Origin: Pelagovum sp. HNIBRBA483
GTDB lineage: Bacteria > Pseudomonadota > Alphaproteobacteria > Rhodobacterales > Rhodobacteraceae
DNA length: 64,000 nucleotides
Assembly (NCBI RefSeq): GCF_040931995.1
Contig: NZ_CP162412.1
Coordinates: forward strand, 2,705,001 to 2,769,000
Reading direction: 5' to 3'
Part shown: positions 1 to 8,284 of the stretch, piece after piece
How positions within the stretch are numbered: the stretch's first letter is position 1
How the letters are laid out: each line of letters starts with the position of its first letter
Notes under the pieces: generated by a model
The model's database searches: none
What the model saw: only the letters and a program-made list of their open reading frames with translations
What the model was told of the DNA's origin: nothing
Translations under genes and position numbers: made by a program

Positions 1-1587
1 CCGAACCGCATCGGTCAGGGCATCGAGTTCGATTATTGCTGCTGTCACGCCTGTTTCGCGCTCACCGATCAGGGCTACGAGACGATCATGGTCAACTGTA
101 ACCCTGAAACCGTGTCGACCGACTATGACACCTCCGACCGCCTCTATTTCGAGCCGCTCACCTTCGAACATGTGATGGAAATCCTCCGCGTCGAGCAAGA
201 GAACGGCACGCTGCACGGCGTCATCGTCCAGTTCGGCGGCCAGACCCCGCTCAAGCTCGCCAACGCTCTCGATGCGGCTGGCATCCCGATCCTCGGCACC
301 TCGCCCGACGCGATCGACCTCGCAGAAGACCGCGAGCGCTTCCAGGATCTCGTCAACCGCCTGAACCTGAAGCAGCCGCATAACGGCATCGCCTCGACCG
401 ACCAACAGGCGCTCGATATCGCCGATTCCATCGGCTTCCCGCTGGTGATCCGCCCGTCCTACGTCTTGGGGGGCCGCGCGATGGAAATCGTCCGCGATAT
501 GGACCACCTCAAGCGCTACATCAAAGAGGCCGTGGTCGTCTCCGGTGATAGCCCCGTGCTGCTTGACAGCTACCTCTCCGGCGCCGTTGAGGTTGACGTT
601 GACGCGCTCTGCGATGGCAAGAACGTCCATGTTGCAGGCATCATGCAGCATATCGAAGAGGCCGGCGTCCACTCCGGCGATAGCGCCTGCTGCCTGCCGC
701 CGCATTCCCTGCCCGCCGACATCATCACCGAAATCCGCCGCCAGACCGAAGCCCTCGCGCTGGCGCTCGAGGTCAAAGGCCTGATGAACGTGCAATTCGC
801 GGTGAAGGACGGCGATGTGTACCTGATCGAAGTCAACCCCCGCGCCTCGCGCACCGTGCCCTTCGTGGCAAAGGCCACCGACAGCGCCATCGCCTCCATC
901 GCGGCACGCCTGATGGCTGGTGAGCCGCTCTCCAACTTCCCGCTGCGCCCCGCCTACCCCGAGGCCGATGACCCGATGGACGTGCTGCCGCTCGGCAACC
1001 CGTTCACGCTGGCCGATCCCAATACGCCTTGGTTCTCGGTGAAAGAGGCCGTCATGCCCTTCGCCCGCTTCCCCGGTGTCGATACGATCCTCGGGCCGGA
1101 AATGCGCTCCACAGGCGAGGTCATGGGCTGGGCTCGTAACTTCGCCCGCGCCTTCCTCAAAGCACAGCTCGGCGCTGGTACCAACCTGCCGACCGAAGGC
1201 ACGGTGTTCTTCTCCATCAAGGACGCCGACAAAGGCACCGATATGCTCGAAGCCGCAGGTATCGTCCGCGAACTGGGCATGAAGATCGTCGCCACGCGCG
1301 GCACCGCTGGCTGGCTGACCGAAAACGGCATCACCTGCGAGATCGTGAACAAGGTCTACGAAGGCGGCCGCACCGTGGTGGATTGCCTGAAGGATGGCGA
1401 AGTGCAGCTGGTGTTCAACTCGACCGAGGGCGCACAAGCCGTCGAAGACAGCCGCGATATCCGCTCCGTGGCGCTCTACGACAAGATCCCCTACTTCACC
1501 ACCGCCGCCGCCAGCCAAGCCGCCGCGCTGGCCATGAAAGCCCGCGCCGAAGGCGAGATCCGCGTCCGCAGCTTGCAAGGCTCGTAA
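1..1587 (+). CDS. carB: Carbamoyl-phosphate synthase large subunit, 3' part (5' end outside window)
   Basis: The frame is open from base 1 and gives the last 528 residues of a protein normally about 1,100 long. The family makes carbamoyl phosphate from bicarbonate, glutamine-derived ammonia and ATP for arginine and pyrimidine synthesis. The fragment opens with [14 protein letters not shown], the conserved entry to the second half of CarB, followed by the second ATP-grasp unit ([26 protein letters not shown]). It ends in the MGS-like allosteric domain ([23 protein letters not shown]), the site of UMP/ornithine regulation in characterised homologues. The partner carA is not in the window. The reading frame is intact and ends in TAA. 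Confidence 0.97.
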   Translation, partial: PNRIGQGIEFDYCCCHACFALTDQGYETIMVNCNPETVSTDYDTSDRLYFEPLTFEHVMEILRVEQENGTLHGVIVQFGGQTPLKLANALDAAGIPILGTSPDAIDLAEDRERFQDLVNRLNLKQPHNGIASTDQQALDIADSIGFPLVIRPSYVLGGRAMEIVRDMDHLKRYIKEAVVVSGDSPVLLDSYLSGAVEVDVDALCDGKNVHVAGIMQHIEEAGVHSGDSACCLPPHSLPADIITEIRRQTEALALALEVKGLMNVQFAVKDGDVYLIEVNPRASRTVPFVAKATDSAIASIAARLMAGEPLSNFPLRPAYPEADDPMDVLPLGNPFTLADPNTPWFSVKEAVMPFARFPGVDTILGPEMRSTGEVMGWARNFARAFLKAQLGAGTNLPTEGTVFFSIKDADKGTDMLEAAGIVRELGMKIVATRGTAGWLTENGITCEIVNKVYEGGRTVVDCLKDGEVQLVFNSTEGAQAVEDSRDIRSVALYDKIPYFTTAAASQAAALAMKARAEGEIRVRSLQGS

Positions 1588-1633
1588 GGCTCAAAGCCGC
1601 GACAGCGCCCGCCCGTGGGTTGGCGCCGTCGCG

Positions 1634-2134
1634 CTATTCTTGTGAATGACCTTCCAAGAACCGTGACAGGAAGTCGATCTCGGCCATCGTCGTTGCATAT
1701 GCCAACTGGCTCGACGCCGAATTGACGTGGTCCTTGTCGGTTTCATGGTGCTCTGCCACGATCCTGCGCCGCATGGCGCACTGGGCTTCAAACATTTCGG
1801 TGACGTCCACGCCGCTGTCATGCAGCAACATCAGCGCCATCAACGGCGATAGCGAAAGCCCGCCTGCTTCTGCTGCCAACGGATGAATGGCTGCGCGCCC
1901 CTGATCGGTGATATGGCTCACACGCCGGTCAGGAAATTGGCCGCCCGCCTGCTCCTCGACGGTGATCCACCCACGCTCCGAGAAACGCGCAAGGATGCTG
2001 TAGACCGCAGCGCGCTTCAGCCCCAAACTGTGCAGCGGCCATTTCTCGAAAGCCGCTGCAACTTGGTAGCCATGCAAAGAATGCGTGTTCAACAGGCTCA
2101 AGACAGCCAGTTCACGCGCCTTTGTCAGGCTCAT
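1634..2134 (-). CDS. PadR-family transcriptional regulator
   Basis: This 166-residue protein has an N-terminal winged helix typical of PadR proteins: ELAVLSLLNTHSLHGYQVA, then KRAAVYSILARFSERGWI and a wing near EQAGGQFPDRRVSHIT. A C-terminal helical part (about 95-166) would form the dimer arm. PadR proteins usually repress a neighbouring gene and respond to a small molecule; the ligand here is unknown. Its ATG overlaps the stop of the upstream ABM-like gene as ATGA (2131-2134), so the two are translationally coupled. A 24-bp imperfect palindrome in front of the pair is a good candidate for its own operator. Confidence 0.85.
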   Translation of the reverse strand: MSLTKARELAVLSLLNTHSLHGYQVAAAFEKWPLHSLGLKRAAVYSILARFSERGWITVEEQAGGQFPDRRVSHITDQGRAAIHPLAAEAGGLSLSPLMALMLLHDSGVDVTEMFEAQCAMRRRIVAEHHETDKDHVNSASSQLAYATTMAEIDFLSRFLEGHSQE

Positions 2135-2448
2135 GCCGGCAGACGTCCGGCTTGAGGTGTCAAATTGAACATCTCGAATGTCTCGATGATTTGTTCCATT
2201 TCGCCAGCATCACCATGTTCAGCCTGTCCTTCAGGCGAACTCAGATATGCATCCATCGTCTCCTTGCGGTCAAGCGTGACCCAGATAACGACCGAGTTCT
2301 GCTCCCGATCAGCCGCGACCTGCCAGGCGATCACGCCGTCCGCGGCCTTATCAATAGCCGCCGGCGGCGCTTTTGTGATCCGGATCAAATCATCAAACCG
2401 CCCCGGCTTTGCAGTCGAACGCGACATAAACGTGTAGGTGGGATTCAT
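2131..2448 (-). CDS. Small ABM-like (dimeric alpha/beta barrel) protein
   Basis: The product is 105 residues long and matches the size and pattern of antibiotic-biosynthesis-monooxygenase-like barrels: a first strand with TYTFMSRSTAKPGRFDDLI, a middle DGVIAWQVAADREQNSVVIW, and a helix with ETMDAYLSSPEGQAEH. Such proteins are cofactor-free monooxygenases or only stress-linked, so no substrate can be assigned. A Shine-Dalgarno AGGAGA lies at 2454-2459 just before the ATG. It is the first gene of a two-gene unit with the PadR regulator, which suggests that PadR controls it. Confidence 0.7.
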   Translation of the reverse strand: MNPTYTFMSRSTAKPGRFDDLIRITKAPPAAIDKAADGVIAWQVAADREQNSVVIWVTLDRKETMDAYLSSPEGQAEHGDAGEMEQIIETFEMFNLTPQAGRLPA

Positions 2449-2461
2449 TTCACTCTCCTAA

Positions 2462-2485
2462 TCATTAATGACTAGTAATTAGTGA
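2462..2485 (-). promoter_or_regulatory. Candidate PadR operator: 24-bp imperfect palindrome centred on CTAG
   Basis: TCATTAATGA, CTAG and TAATTAGTGA follow one another with no gap. The 24 bases match their own reverse complement at 20 positions, and the left arm is itself a perfect 10-bp palindrome. The site starts 14 bases upstream of the ABM-like ATG. A weak TTGAAT-17-TAATTA promoter could be drawn across it on the minus strand. The place and symmetry suit autorepression by the PadR protein of this operon; that assignment is inference. Confidence 0.55.
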
Positions 2486-2728
2486 CTTACAGACTGACAT
2501 TCAAGCCCCCCATCAACCCCGCCGCTGCACTGGCGCGGCAGTTCAAGGCTTGTGAATTGGTGATGCCACTCCCCGGGGCCCAACAGCACCGCAGGTGCCG
2601 GCCCATCGCCAGACCGCCCCCCAGGGCTGGCGACTTGGTGGGGCAGGGTGTCTCGTTCAATCGCCATCCCGCAGTCTGCCACTCGGCCTCCTGTCAAAAA
2701 CCGGTCGCAAGCGCGGCCCCACCAGCAC
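2486..2728. other. Non-coding stretch between the PadR/ABM operon and the BrnA-type gene
   Basis: These 243 bases are GC-rich and hold several overlapping open frames, but none has a recognisable product or a convincing start. I see no terminator with a T-run and no tRNA-like fold. It may be decayed coding sequence. Confidence 0.4.
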
Positions 2729-3145
2729 CTACTCCCCCCGCTTCTCCCCTCCCAGAAACCGCTCGAAATCCCCCCACTCCCCGCGCTCTTTCGGCACTTG
2801 GGGCATGCTATCGGGCCGCAGGATGTAATCCGTCGTATCCGGCCCCTCGACGATCCCCGCCAGCCGGTAATGCATATAGGCCCGCAGCACACGGTTAATC
2901 CGTGGCTGGTACCCGTCCCCCATCGCCTTGAAAAACCGCACCACATCCGCATCAAGCGATATGGTGATCCGCGTGCGCTTCGCGTCGCGGCGGTCCTTGT
3001 CCTTCCACACCGCGTCCCATGCAGGCGGCATCGCCCGTTCCCGCTTCAGGAAGTCATGCAGATCATATTCGATCATCCGCCGCGCATCGATTGCGTAGCA
3101 CAGCTCACGCCGTTGCGCTTTGGTCAGTTTCGGGGCTTGCGTCAT
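2729..3145 (-). CDS. BrnA-type antitoxin family protein (no toxin partner seen)
   Basis: The product has 138 residues from the ATG at 3145, chosen because AGGGTAGG lies just before it; an upstream ATG would add 20 atypical residues. The middle carries a BrnA-like ribbon-helix-helix, RITISLDADVVRFFKAMGDG then YQPRINRVLRAYM (about 72-105). In known systems BrnA binds DNA and neutralises the ribonuclease toxin BrnT, encoded directly upstream. Here the upstream neighbour is the divergent tdk gene and no BrnT-like frame is present, so this is an orphan. The N-terminal helical part and the tail are longer than in minimal BrnA, suggesting a plain regulator. Confidence 0.75.
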   Translation of the reverse strand: MTQAPKLTKAQRRELCYAIDARRMIEYDLHDFLKRERAMPPAWDAVWKDKDRRDAKRTRITISLDADVVRFFKAMGDGYQPRINRVLRAYMHYRLAGIVEGPDTTDYILRPDSMPQVPKERGEWGDFERFLGGEKRGE

Positions 3146-3244
3146 GCGCCTACCCTGCCGCGCAACGGTTAACATCCCGATCCGCCACCGCGCGCCAGCG
3201 TTCATCCCACTTGCCCATTTCCACGCCTGAAGCTAACCAGCGGC

Positions 3245-3829
3245 ATGGCCAAGCTCTACTTCAATTACTCCACGATGAACGCCGGCAAATCGACGGTGCT
3301 GCTGCAAGCCTCGCATAACTATATCGAGCGCGGCATGCAGACCTATCTGCTGACCGCCCAGTTCGACAACCGCGCCGGTGAAGGCCGCATCGCCTCCCGC
3401 ATCGGCATCGGGGCGTCGGCCGATACCTTCGCCCCCGGCGAAGACCTCTTTGCCAAGCTCGAAAAGCGCCTCGCGGACGGCCCCTGCGCCTGCGCCTTCG
3501 TGGATGAGGCGCAGTTCCTCACCCCCGAGCAGGTCTGGCAACTCGCCCGCGCGGTGGATGACCTGTCGATCCCGATCATGTGCTACGGGCTTCGGGTTGA
3601 TTTTCAGGGCAAGCTGTTCCCCGGCTCGGCCGCGCTGCTGGCCCTCGCCGACGAAATGCGCGAGGTCCGCACCATCTGCCACTGCGGCAAAAAGGCCACC
3701 ATGGTCGTCCGCAAGGATGCCGAGGGCAACGTGCTGACAGATGGCGATCAGGTCGCGATCGGCGGCAACGAGCGCTACGTCTCCCTTTGCCGCCGCCACT
3801 GGCGTGAAGCCACGGGCGACTCCGCCTAA
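3245..3829 (+). CDS. tdk: Thymidine kinase
   Basis: The enzyme phosphorylates thymidine in the salvage route. The 194-residue length fits the bacterial TK1-type family. A P-loop, STMNAGKST, sits at residues 9-17; the Walker-B-like CAFVDEAQFL follows near 85-94. The lasso region GLRVDFQGKLFPGS and a zinc site made by ICHCGKKA and SLCRRHW close the protein. The start has no strong Shine-Dalgarno sequence, but the first residues MAKLYFNYSTMNAGKS are exactly where the family begins. It converges with the dehydrogenase gene, and the two coding ends overlap by four bases. Confidence 0.96.
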   Translation: MAKLYFNYSTMNAGKSTVLLQASHNYIERGMQTYLLTAQFDNRAGEGRIASRIGIGASADTFAPGEDLFAKLEKRLADGPCACAFVDEAQFLTPEQVWQLARAVDDLSIPIMCYGLRVDFQGKLFPGSAALLALADEMREVRTICHCGKKATMVVRKDAEGNVLTDGDQVAIGGNERYVSLCRRHWREATGDSA

Positions 3830-4782
3830 ACCACCCGCTGCGGCAGGTCGCGCCCTTCCGCATGGGCGATAATGTTATCCAGCGCCATCTGACCCATCGC
3901 CTCGCGTGTTTCCAGCGTTGCCGATCCCAGATGCGGCAACAGGACCGCGTTATCGAGCGCTCTCAACGCCTCTGGCACAAACGGCTCCTGCGCATAAACA
4001 TCCAAGCCCGCCGCGCCGATGCGCTTCTCGGCCAGCGCCGCGATCAGTGCCTCTTCATCCACCACATCGCCCCGCGCGATATTGATGAAGATGCCCTCCG
4101 GCTTCATCGCCGCCAGCGCCTCTGCATCGATCAGATGCCGTGTCTCCGCACCTCCCGGCACAGTCACGACAACGAAATCCGCCTGCGCCATCACCGTGGC
4201 CAAGCTCTCTACCTGCCGCGCAGGGAGGCCAGCATCCTTGGCGGAACGGTTGTAATAGATCACCGGCATATCAAACCCGTAATGGCAGCGCTTCGCCACC
4301 GCCTGCCCAATCCGGCCCATCCCGATGATGCCGACCGTCTTGCCGGTGACATGCGTGCCCATCATCTGCGTCGGGCCCCAGCCCTTCCAGCCGCCACCAC
4401 GCACCAGCCGGTCCCCCAGCGCCGCCTGCCGCGCTGTCGCGAGCAGCAGCGTCATACCGATATCGGCGGTTGCATCGGTCAGCACATCCGGCGTGTTGGT
4501 CACTGCCACGCCCGCTGCGGCTGCCGCCGCCGCATCAATGTGGTTATACCCCACCCCGAAATTCGCCAGCACCTTACAGCGGATATCGCCCGCCATCTCG
4601 AAGGCCCGCGCCGAGAACTGATCGCCCAGCGTCAACAAGATCGCGTCATAGTCACGCAACGCAACGGCGGCCTCTTCCTCGGTCAGCCCCACGCACGGCT
4701 CGTCGCGGAAGGTCACATCAAACCGCGCCTTGGCCGCTTCGACGATCCGCTCGGGGATCTCTCTGGTGATCAGAACTTTCAT
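3826..4782 (-). CDS. D-2-hydroxyacid dehydrogenase (glyoxylate/hydroxypyruvate reductase or D-glycerate dehydrogenase type)
   Basis: This NAD(P)-dependent enzyme of 318 residues belongs to the D-isomer 2-hydroxyacid dehydrogenases. The Rossmann motif GMGRIGQAVA lies at about 154-163. Catalytic residues of the family are in place: Arg237 in INIARGDVVDE, Glu266 in LDVYAQEP and His284 in LLPHLGSAT. The likely reaction is reduction of glyoxylate or hydroxypyruvate, but substrate choice cannot be read from the sequence. I use the ATG at 4782 rather than the adjacent TTG. It shares its A with the TGA of the CsaA-like gene (TGATG), so it is translated as the third gene of a proC operon. Confidence 0.9.
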   Translation of the reverse strand: MKVLITREIPERIVEAAKARFDVTFRDEPCVGLTEEEAAVALRDYDAILLTLGDQFSARAFEMAGDIRCKVLANFGVGYNHIDAAAAAAAGVAVTNTPDVLTDATADIGMTLLLATARQAALGDRLVRGGGWKGWGPTQMMGTHVTGKTVGIIGMGRIGQAVAKRCHYGFDMPVIYYNRSAKDAGLPARQVESLATVMAQADFVVVTVPGGAETRHLIDAEALAAMKPEGIFINIARGDVVDEEALIAALAEKRIGAAGLDVYAQEPFVPEALRALDNAVLLPHLGSATLETREAMGQMALDNIIAHAEGRDLPQRVV

Positions 4783-5120
4783 CAATGCATCCTCTCTCCT
4801 GCGGCCACGTCCTTGTCAGGGCCGATCAACACGATCCCGCCCTCCGCATCCGCCACGCCCAATACCAAAACCTCCGACATAAATGGCCCGATTTGGCGCG
4901 GCGGAAAGTTCACCACAGCCATCACCTGTTTGCCAACCAGCGCTTCCGGCGTGTAATGCGCCGTCACCTGCGCGGAGGTCTTTTTCTCCCCGATCTCGGG
5001 GCCGAAATCGATCCACATCTTGATCGCGGGCTTGCGCGCTTCGGGGAACGGCTCGGCGCGGATCACCCGCCCCGCCCTGATATCCACCTTCAGGAAATCA
5101 TCGAACGTAATCTCACCCAC
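4782..5120 (-). CDS. CsaA-like tRNA-binding protein
   Basis: The 112-residue protein is a stand-alone tRNA-binding (EMAP/OB-fold) domain: TFDDFLKVDIRAGRVI, then EARKPAIKMWIDFG and KQVMAVVNFPPRQIG, the usual CsaA pattern. Homologues bind tRNA as dimers and have been linked to protein export or chaperone activity; the role here is not known. The start is GTG at 5120 and lies eight bases inside the proC coding end. The stop overlaps the next ATG by one base. Confidence 0.9.
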   Translation of the reverse strand: MGEITFDDFLKVDIRAGRVIRAEPFPEARKPAIKMWIDFGPEIGEKKTSAQVTAHYTPEALVGKQVMAVVNFPPRQIGPFMSEVLVLGVADAEGGIVLIGPDKDVAAGERMH

Positions 5121-5928
5121 GCGACAGCTCCTTTGACCGCTCCGTCGCCGCCGCCACCGCCCGCGTCAACAGCGCGGGGAAGCCGTCAGCCTCATTCATC
5201 AGAACCTCCAGCGCCGCCTGCGTCGTGCCGTTGGGCGAGGTGACGTTGACCCGCAATTGCGCAGGGTCTTCCTCCGCTTGCTCGGCCAGCGCACCCGCCC
5301 CCGCGACCGTCGCCTTGGCAAGCTGCATCGCCAGTTCCGGCGGCAGCCCTTGCGCCGCACCCGCCGCCGCGAGCGTTTCGATCAGGTGGAACACATAAGC
5401 CGGGCCAGAGCCGCTCACACCCGTCACCGCATCCATCTGCGCCTCGGCCTCCAGCCGCACGACCTGCCCCACGGCAGAAAGCAATTCCTCCGCGAGCGCC
5501 AGCGCAGCCTCATCAACATGCGCATTGCCGATGATCGCCGTGATCCCACGGCCCACCGCCGCAGGCGTGTTCGGCATCGCGCGGATCACCGGCGTTTCTT
5601 GGCCCAACACCTCCTCGAACCGCGCAATCGGCGTGCCAGCCGCGACCGAGACAAACAGCGTCCCGCCATTGCCCAGCGCCTGCATCGCGGGCAGCGCCTC
5701 GCCCATCATCTGCGGCTTGACCGCGATCAGCGCAATCGCCGGATCGGTAGGCAGATCCGCGTTCACATGGCAGCCCTGCGCCTTCACCCAGTCGCTCGGA
5801 AACGGGTCGATGATCCAGACCGACGCGGCAGGCAACCCGCCTTTGAGCCAACCCGCCAGCATCGCTGATCCCATCTTGCCACAGCCCAGCAAAACCAGCC
5901 CGCGGCGCGCCACATCATCCATATTCAT
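5113..5928 (-). CDS. proC: Pyrroline-5-carboxylate reductase
   Basis: The enzyme makes the last step of proline synthesis, reducing pyrroline-5-carboxylate with NAD(P)H. The 271 residues match the family. The dinucleotide-binding motif LLGCGKMGSAM is at 13-23, IAVKPQMM at about 68-75, and RAMPNTPAAVGRG at about 115-127. The C-terminal dimer domain carries the signature TGVSGSGPAYVFHLIE and NVTSPNGTTQAALE. It is the first gene of a three-gene overlapping unit with the CsaA-like protein and the hydroxyacid dehydrogenase. No promoter is obvious in the 157 bases between it and the YbjN gene. Confidence 0.96.
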   Translation of the reverse strand: MNMDDVARRGLVLLGCGKMGSAMLAGWLKGGLPAASVWIIDPFPSDWVKAQGCHVNADLPTDPAIALIAVKPQMMGEALPAMQALGNGGTLFVSVAAGTPIARFEEVLGQETPVIRAMPNTPAAVGRGITAIIGNAHVDEAALALAEELLSAVGQVVRLEAEAQMDAVTGVSGSGPAYVFHLIETLAAAGAAQGLPPELAMQLAKATVAGAGALAEQAEEDPAQLRVNVTSPNGTTQAALEVLMNEADGFPALLTRAVAAATERSKELSRG

Positions 5929-6085
5929 GGGGAACCTCCCTTTGCGTTGCCCAAGTGTTAGGCCGCGCCCGTGGGAGGTTCAAGAGCGCGGCCTGAGCCT
6001 GCGTCGCCAAGTGGGTGGCGCGGGCCGCGCGCGGGGAGATAACGCGCGCGTATGCAATCCCTTTGGCCGAACCCTCTGGCGCGGT

Positions 6086-6589
6086 TTACGCGCGCCCGTA
6101 AGCCTCGGCGATAGCAACCTGTAACGCCTCTTGCGGCGTCCTGTCGGCCCATGTGACCAGTTGCAGCGCCGGATAGAAGCGCTCGCAGCTCATCACCGCC
6201 GCATTGATCATCGTGTCGATCTGCTCTGGGCTGGCGACCTGATCACCGGCCAGCATCAGCCCGTAGCGGAAGACCATCATCTTCTGTTCGTCCCACCAGG
6301 TAAAATTACCCGCCCAGCATTGATCATTAATGCCGTTCAAAGTCTCGTAGAGCGCCGCCATACGCTCGCTGGGCGGCTCCATCTCGAAGGTGCAGATCAG
6401 CCGCAATGTTTCGTCATAGCCTGACCATGCCAGCGTAATCGCATATGTGCGCCACTGACCTTCGACCGCCATCGCGATCTGGTCGTCGGCAATGCGGTCA
6501 AATTCCCACTCGTGATGTTCGGCGATGGTTTCCACAAGGTCGATCGGATGGATTTCACCGGCGTCGATGAACTGCTCAGACAATGCCAT
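6086..6589 (-). CDS. YbjN domain-containing protein
   Basis: The 167-residue protein matches the YbjN family, which has a fold like type III secretion chaperones and no known enzymatic activity. Visible family features are the N-terminal helix IDLVETIAEHHEWEFDR, the strand WRTYAITLAWS, and the central LRLICTFEMEPPSERMAALYE with NFTWWDEQKMMVFRYGLML. A GAGGCCGAG ribosome site precedes the ATG. Homologues affect motility, stress or exopolysaccharide in a few bacteria, but a role here would be a guess. Confidence 0.85.
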   Translation of the reverse strand: MALSEQFIDAGEIHPIDLVETIAEHHEWEFDRIADDQIAMAVEGQWRTYAITLAWSGYDETLRLICTFEMEPPSERMAALYETLNGINDQCWAGNFTWWDEQKMMVFRYGLMLAGDQVASPEQIDTMINAAVMSCERFYPALQLVTWADRTPQEALQVAIAEAYGRA

Positions 6590-6609
6590 AGCTCGGCCTC
6601 ATTCGTTAT

Positions 6610-6641
6610 AGCGCTGGGGAAATGGCAGCACCCCAAGCGCT
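6610..6641. repeat. Inverted repeat 20 bases upstream of the YbjN gene
   Basis: AGCGCTGGGG at 6610-6619 pairs with CCCCAAGCGCT at 6631-6641 apart from one bulged base. There is no T-run on either side, so it is not a standard terminator. It could be an operator or a 5' UTR hairpin of the YbjN gene. Confidence 0.4.
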
Positions 6642-6826
6642 AGGTGCCTGCTCTAGAAGCGGTGGGTGTTCCCTCCGTTCCTACGATATATGGTGGGCCT
6701 GAATGGGGCATTCTGTAAAGCAATTTCTTGGGGATAACTTCATTTTTCACACAACCGTCACGTCGCGTCCCCCCTTGCACCTTCCGCGAAGCCCCATCAT
6801 CTTCGCCACCAATAAGGAGGCACTTC

Positions 6827-7864
6827 ATGAATATCGATCTACTCAAAAGGCTCTGCGAAACCCCCGGCGTCCCCGGTCACGAGGACCGCGTCCGCGACCT
6901 CATCACCGCCGAAATCGAAGGCATGTTTACCGAGGTTAAGACCGATGCGATGGGCTCACTTCTGTGCCGCCGCGAGGCAACCAGCGCCGACGCGCCCCGC
7001 ATCATGCTCCTGTGCCACATGGACGAGATCGGCTTCCTCGTCAGCCACATCAGCAAGGAGGGTTTTCTCTACCTCCAGCCGGTCGGCGGCTTCGACCCGC
7101 GCAATCTCTTCTCCCGCCGTGTCCGCGTCTGCACCGACGAAGGCGATCATATCGGGGTGATGAACCCCGGCGGCAAACCTGTGCACATCTCCTCCCCCGA
7201 AGAGCGCAAGAAAGTGCCCGAGCTGGGCGAATTCTTCGTCGATCTCGGCTTGGGGGAGAAAGCCCGCGATCTGGTGAAGGTCGGTGATTTCGTGGTGATG
7301 GAAGAACCGTTCCTCGAAATGGGCGATAAGGTCGTCTCCAAGGCGCTCGACAACCGCATCGCCTGCTGGCTCGGCATCGAAGCGATCCGCGCCTTGGGCG
7401 ACAAGGGCCGCGGCGCTGAAATTCACGTTGCCTTCACCTGTCAGGAAGAGGTCGGCCTGCGCGGCGCCCGCACCGCCGCCTACGCGATCAAGCCAGACAT
7501 CGGCCTTGGCATCGATGTGACACTGTCCTGCGACACCCCCGGCGTGCCGGAGAAAGACCGCACCACCAAACAGGGCGACGGCTTCGGCCTTCATGTGCGC
7601 GACAGCTCCTTCATCGCTGACAAAAAGCTGGTGTCAGAGATCGAGCAACTCGCCATCGCCAAGGATATCCCCTACCAGCGCACCATGCTCGGTGCCGGCG
7701 GGCAGGACGGTGCCGCCGCCCAGCAAGCCGCTGCCGGTGCTCGCGCCGTGGGGATCGTGGTCGGCACCCGCTACATCCACACCGTGACCGAAATGGCCGA
7801 CAAGCGCGACCTCGAAGCCGCGCGCCAGATGCTCACCGAATACCTCGCCTCCTTCACAGGCTAG
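6827..7864 (+). CDS. M42 family metallopeptidase (glutamyl aminopeptidase/deblocking aminopeptidase type)
   Basis: The cytosolic di-zinc aminopeptidase has 345 residues when started at the ATG at 6827, which has an excellent AAGGAGG six bases upstream. Metal and catalytic motifs are all visible: LLCHMDEIGF (His64, Asp66), SKALDNRIACW with the bridging Asp, FTCQEEVGLRGA with the catalytic Glu pair, GIDVTLSCDTPG with an Asp ligand, and GTRYIHTVTEM with the last His. The family forms large tetrahedral assemblies and trims peptides. It converges on the ubiK gene across a shared terminator. Confidence 0.93.
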   Translation: MNIDLLKRLCETPGVPGHEDRVRDLITAEIEGMFTEVKTDAMGSLLCRREATSADAPRIMLLCHMDEIGFLVSHISKEGFLYLQPVGGFDPRNLFSRRVRVCTDEGDHIGVMNPGGKPVHISSPEERKKVPELGEFFVDLGLGEKARDLVKVGDFVVMEEPFLEMGDKVVSKALDNRIACWLGIEAIRALGDKGRGAEIHVAFTCQEEVGLRGARTAAYAIKPDIGLGIDVTLSCDTPGVPEKDRTTKQGDGFGLHVRDSSFIADKKLVSEIEQLAIAKDIPYQRTMLGAGGQDGAAAQQAAAGARAVGIVVGTRYIHTVTEMADKRDLEAARQMLTEYLASFTG

Positions 7865-7872
7865 GCAAAAGC

Positions 7873-7904
7873 AAACGGGCGGCAGGTACACCCGCCGCCC
7901 GTTT
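7873..7904. terminator. Bidirectional rho-independent terminator
   Basis: AAACGGGCGGC and GCCGCCCGTTT form a perfect 11-bp stem around a 10-base loop. It lies between the M42 peptidase and the converging ubiK gene, with A/T tracts on both flanks, so it can serve both. Confidence 0.8.
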
Positions 7905-7932
7905 AATCAATCTCCAAAAACGGCCAAGCCGC

Positions 7933-8181
7933 TCAGCCCTTCTGCCGGGCCTCCAGCGCCTCGATCCGCGCCAACAGTGCGGCGTTTTCCTCGCGGGCCT
8001 TCTGCGCCATCGCGCGGACCGCATCAAATTCCTCCCGCGTGACCAGATCGCGGCTCGCCAACCAGCGGTCAAACATCGACGACATCGCCGTCTCCGCTTC
8101 CTGACGCGCGCCCTGCGCCACGCCCATCGCATTGGTGAAAAGTTGCGACATATCGTCGAGTATCTTGTTGCGGGTCTGCAT
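7933..8181 (-). CDS. ubiK: UbiK-type ubiquinone biosynthesis accessory factor (BMFP domain)
   Basis: The 82-residue protein has the BMFP/YqiC layout: an N-terminal amphipathic helix (MQTRNKILDDMSQLFTNAMG), a middle region with FDRWLASRDLVTREEFDAVR, and a C-terminal coiled coil (ENAALLARIEALEARQKG). In E. coli UbiK helps the aerobic ubiquinone-synthesis complex and binds lipids. Its place divergent from lgt is common in Rhodobacterales. The assignment rests on size and the conserved LVTREEFD(A/V) segment. Confidence 0.88.
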   Translation of the reverse strand: MQTRNKILDDMSQLFTNAMGVAQGARQEAETAMSSMFDRWLASRDLVTREEFDAVRAMAQKAREENAALLARIEALEARQKG

Positions 8182-8284
8182 GTGAGCCTCCGTTTCGCTT
8201 GCCCCCTATATGGGCATCATAACCGCGCGGGGCAAGGCGCGATGGCGGTTGACTTCCCCCCGCGCCTTGCTCAGGACTTGTCGC

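Noticed and set aside
2479-2955. 158-aa minus frame upstream of the PadR operon
   Set aside because: It overlaps the BrnA-type gene in another frame, has no good start and ends inside the palindromic operator.
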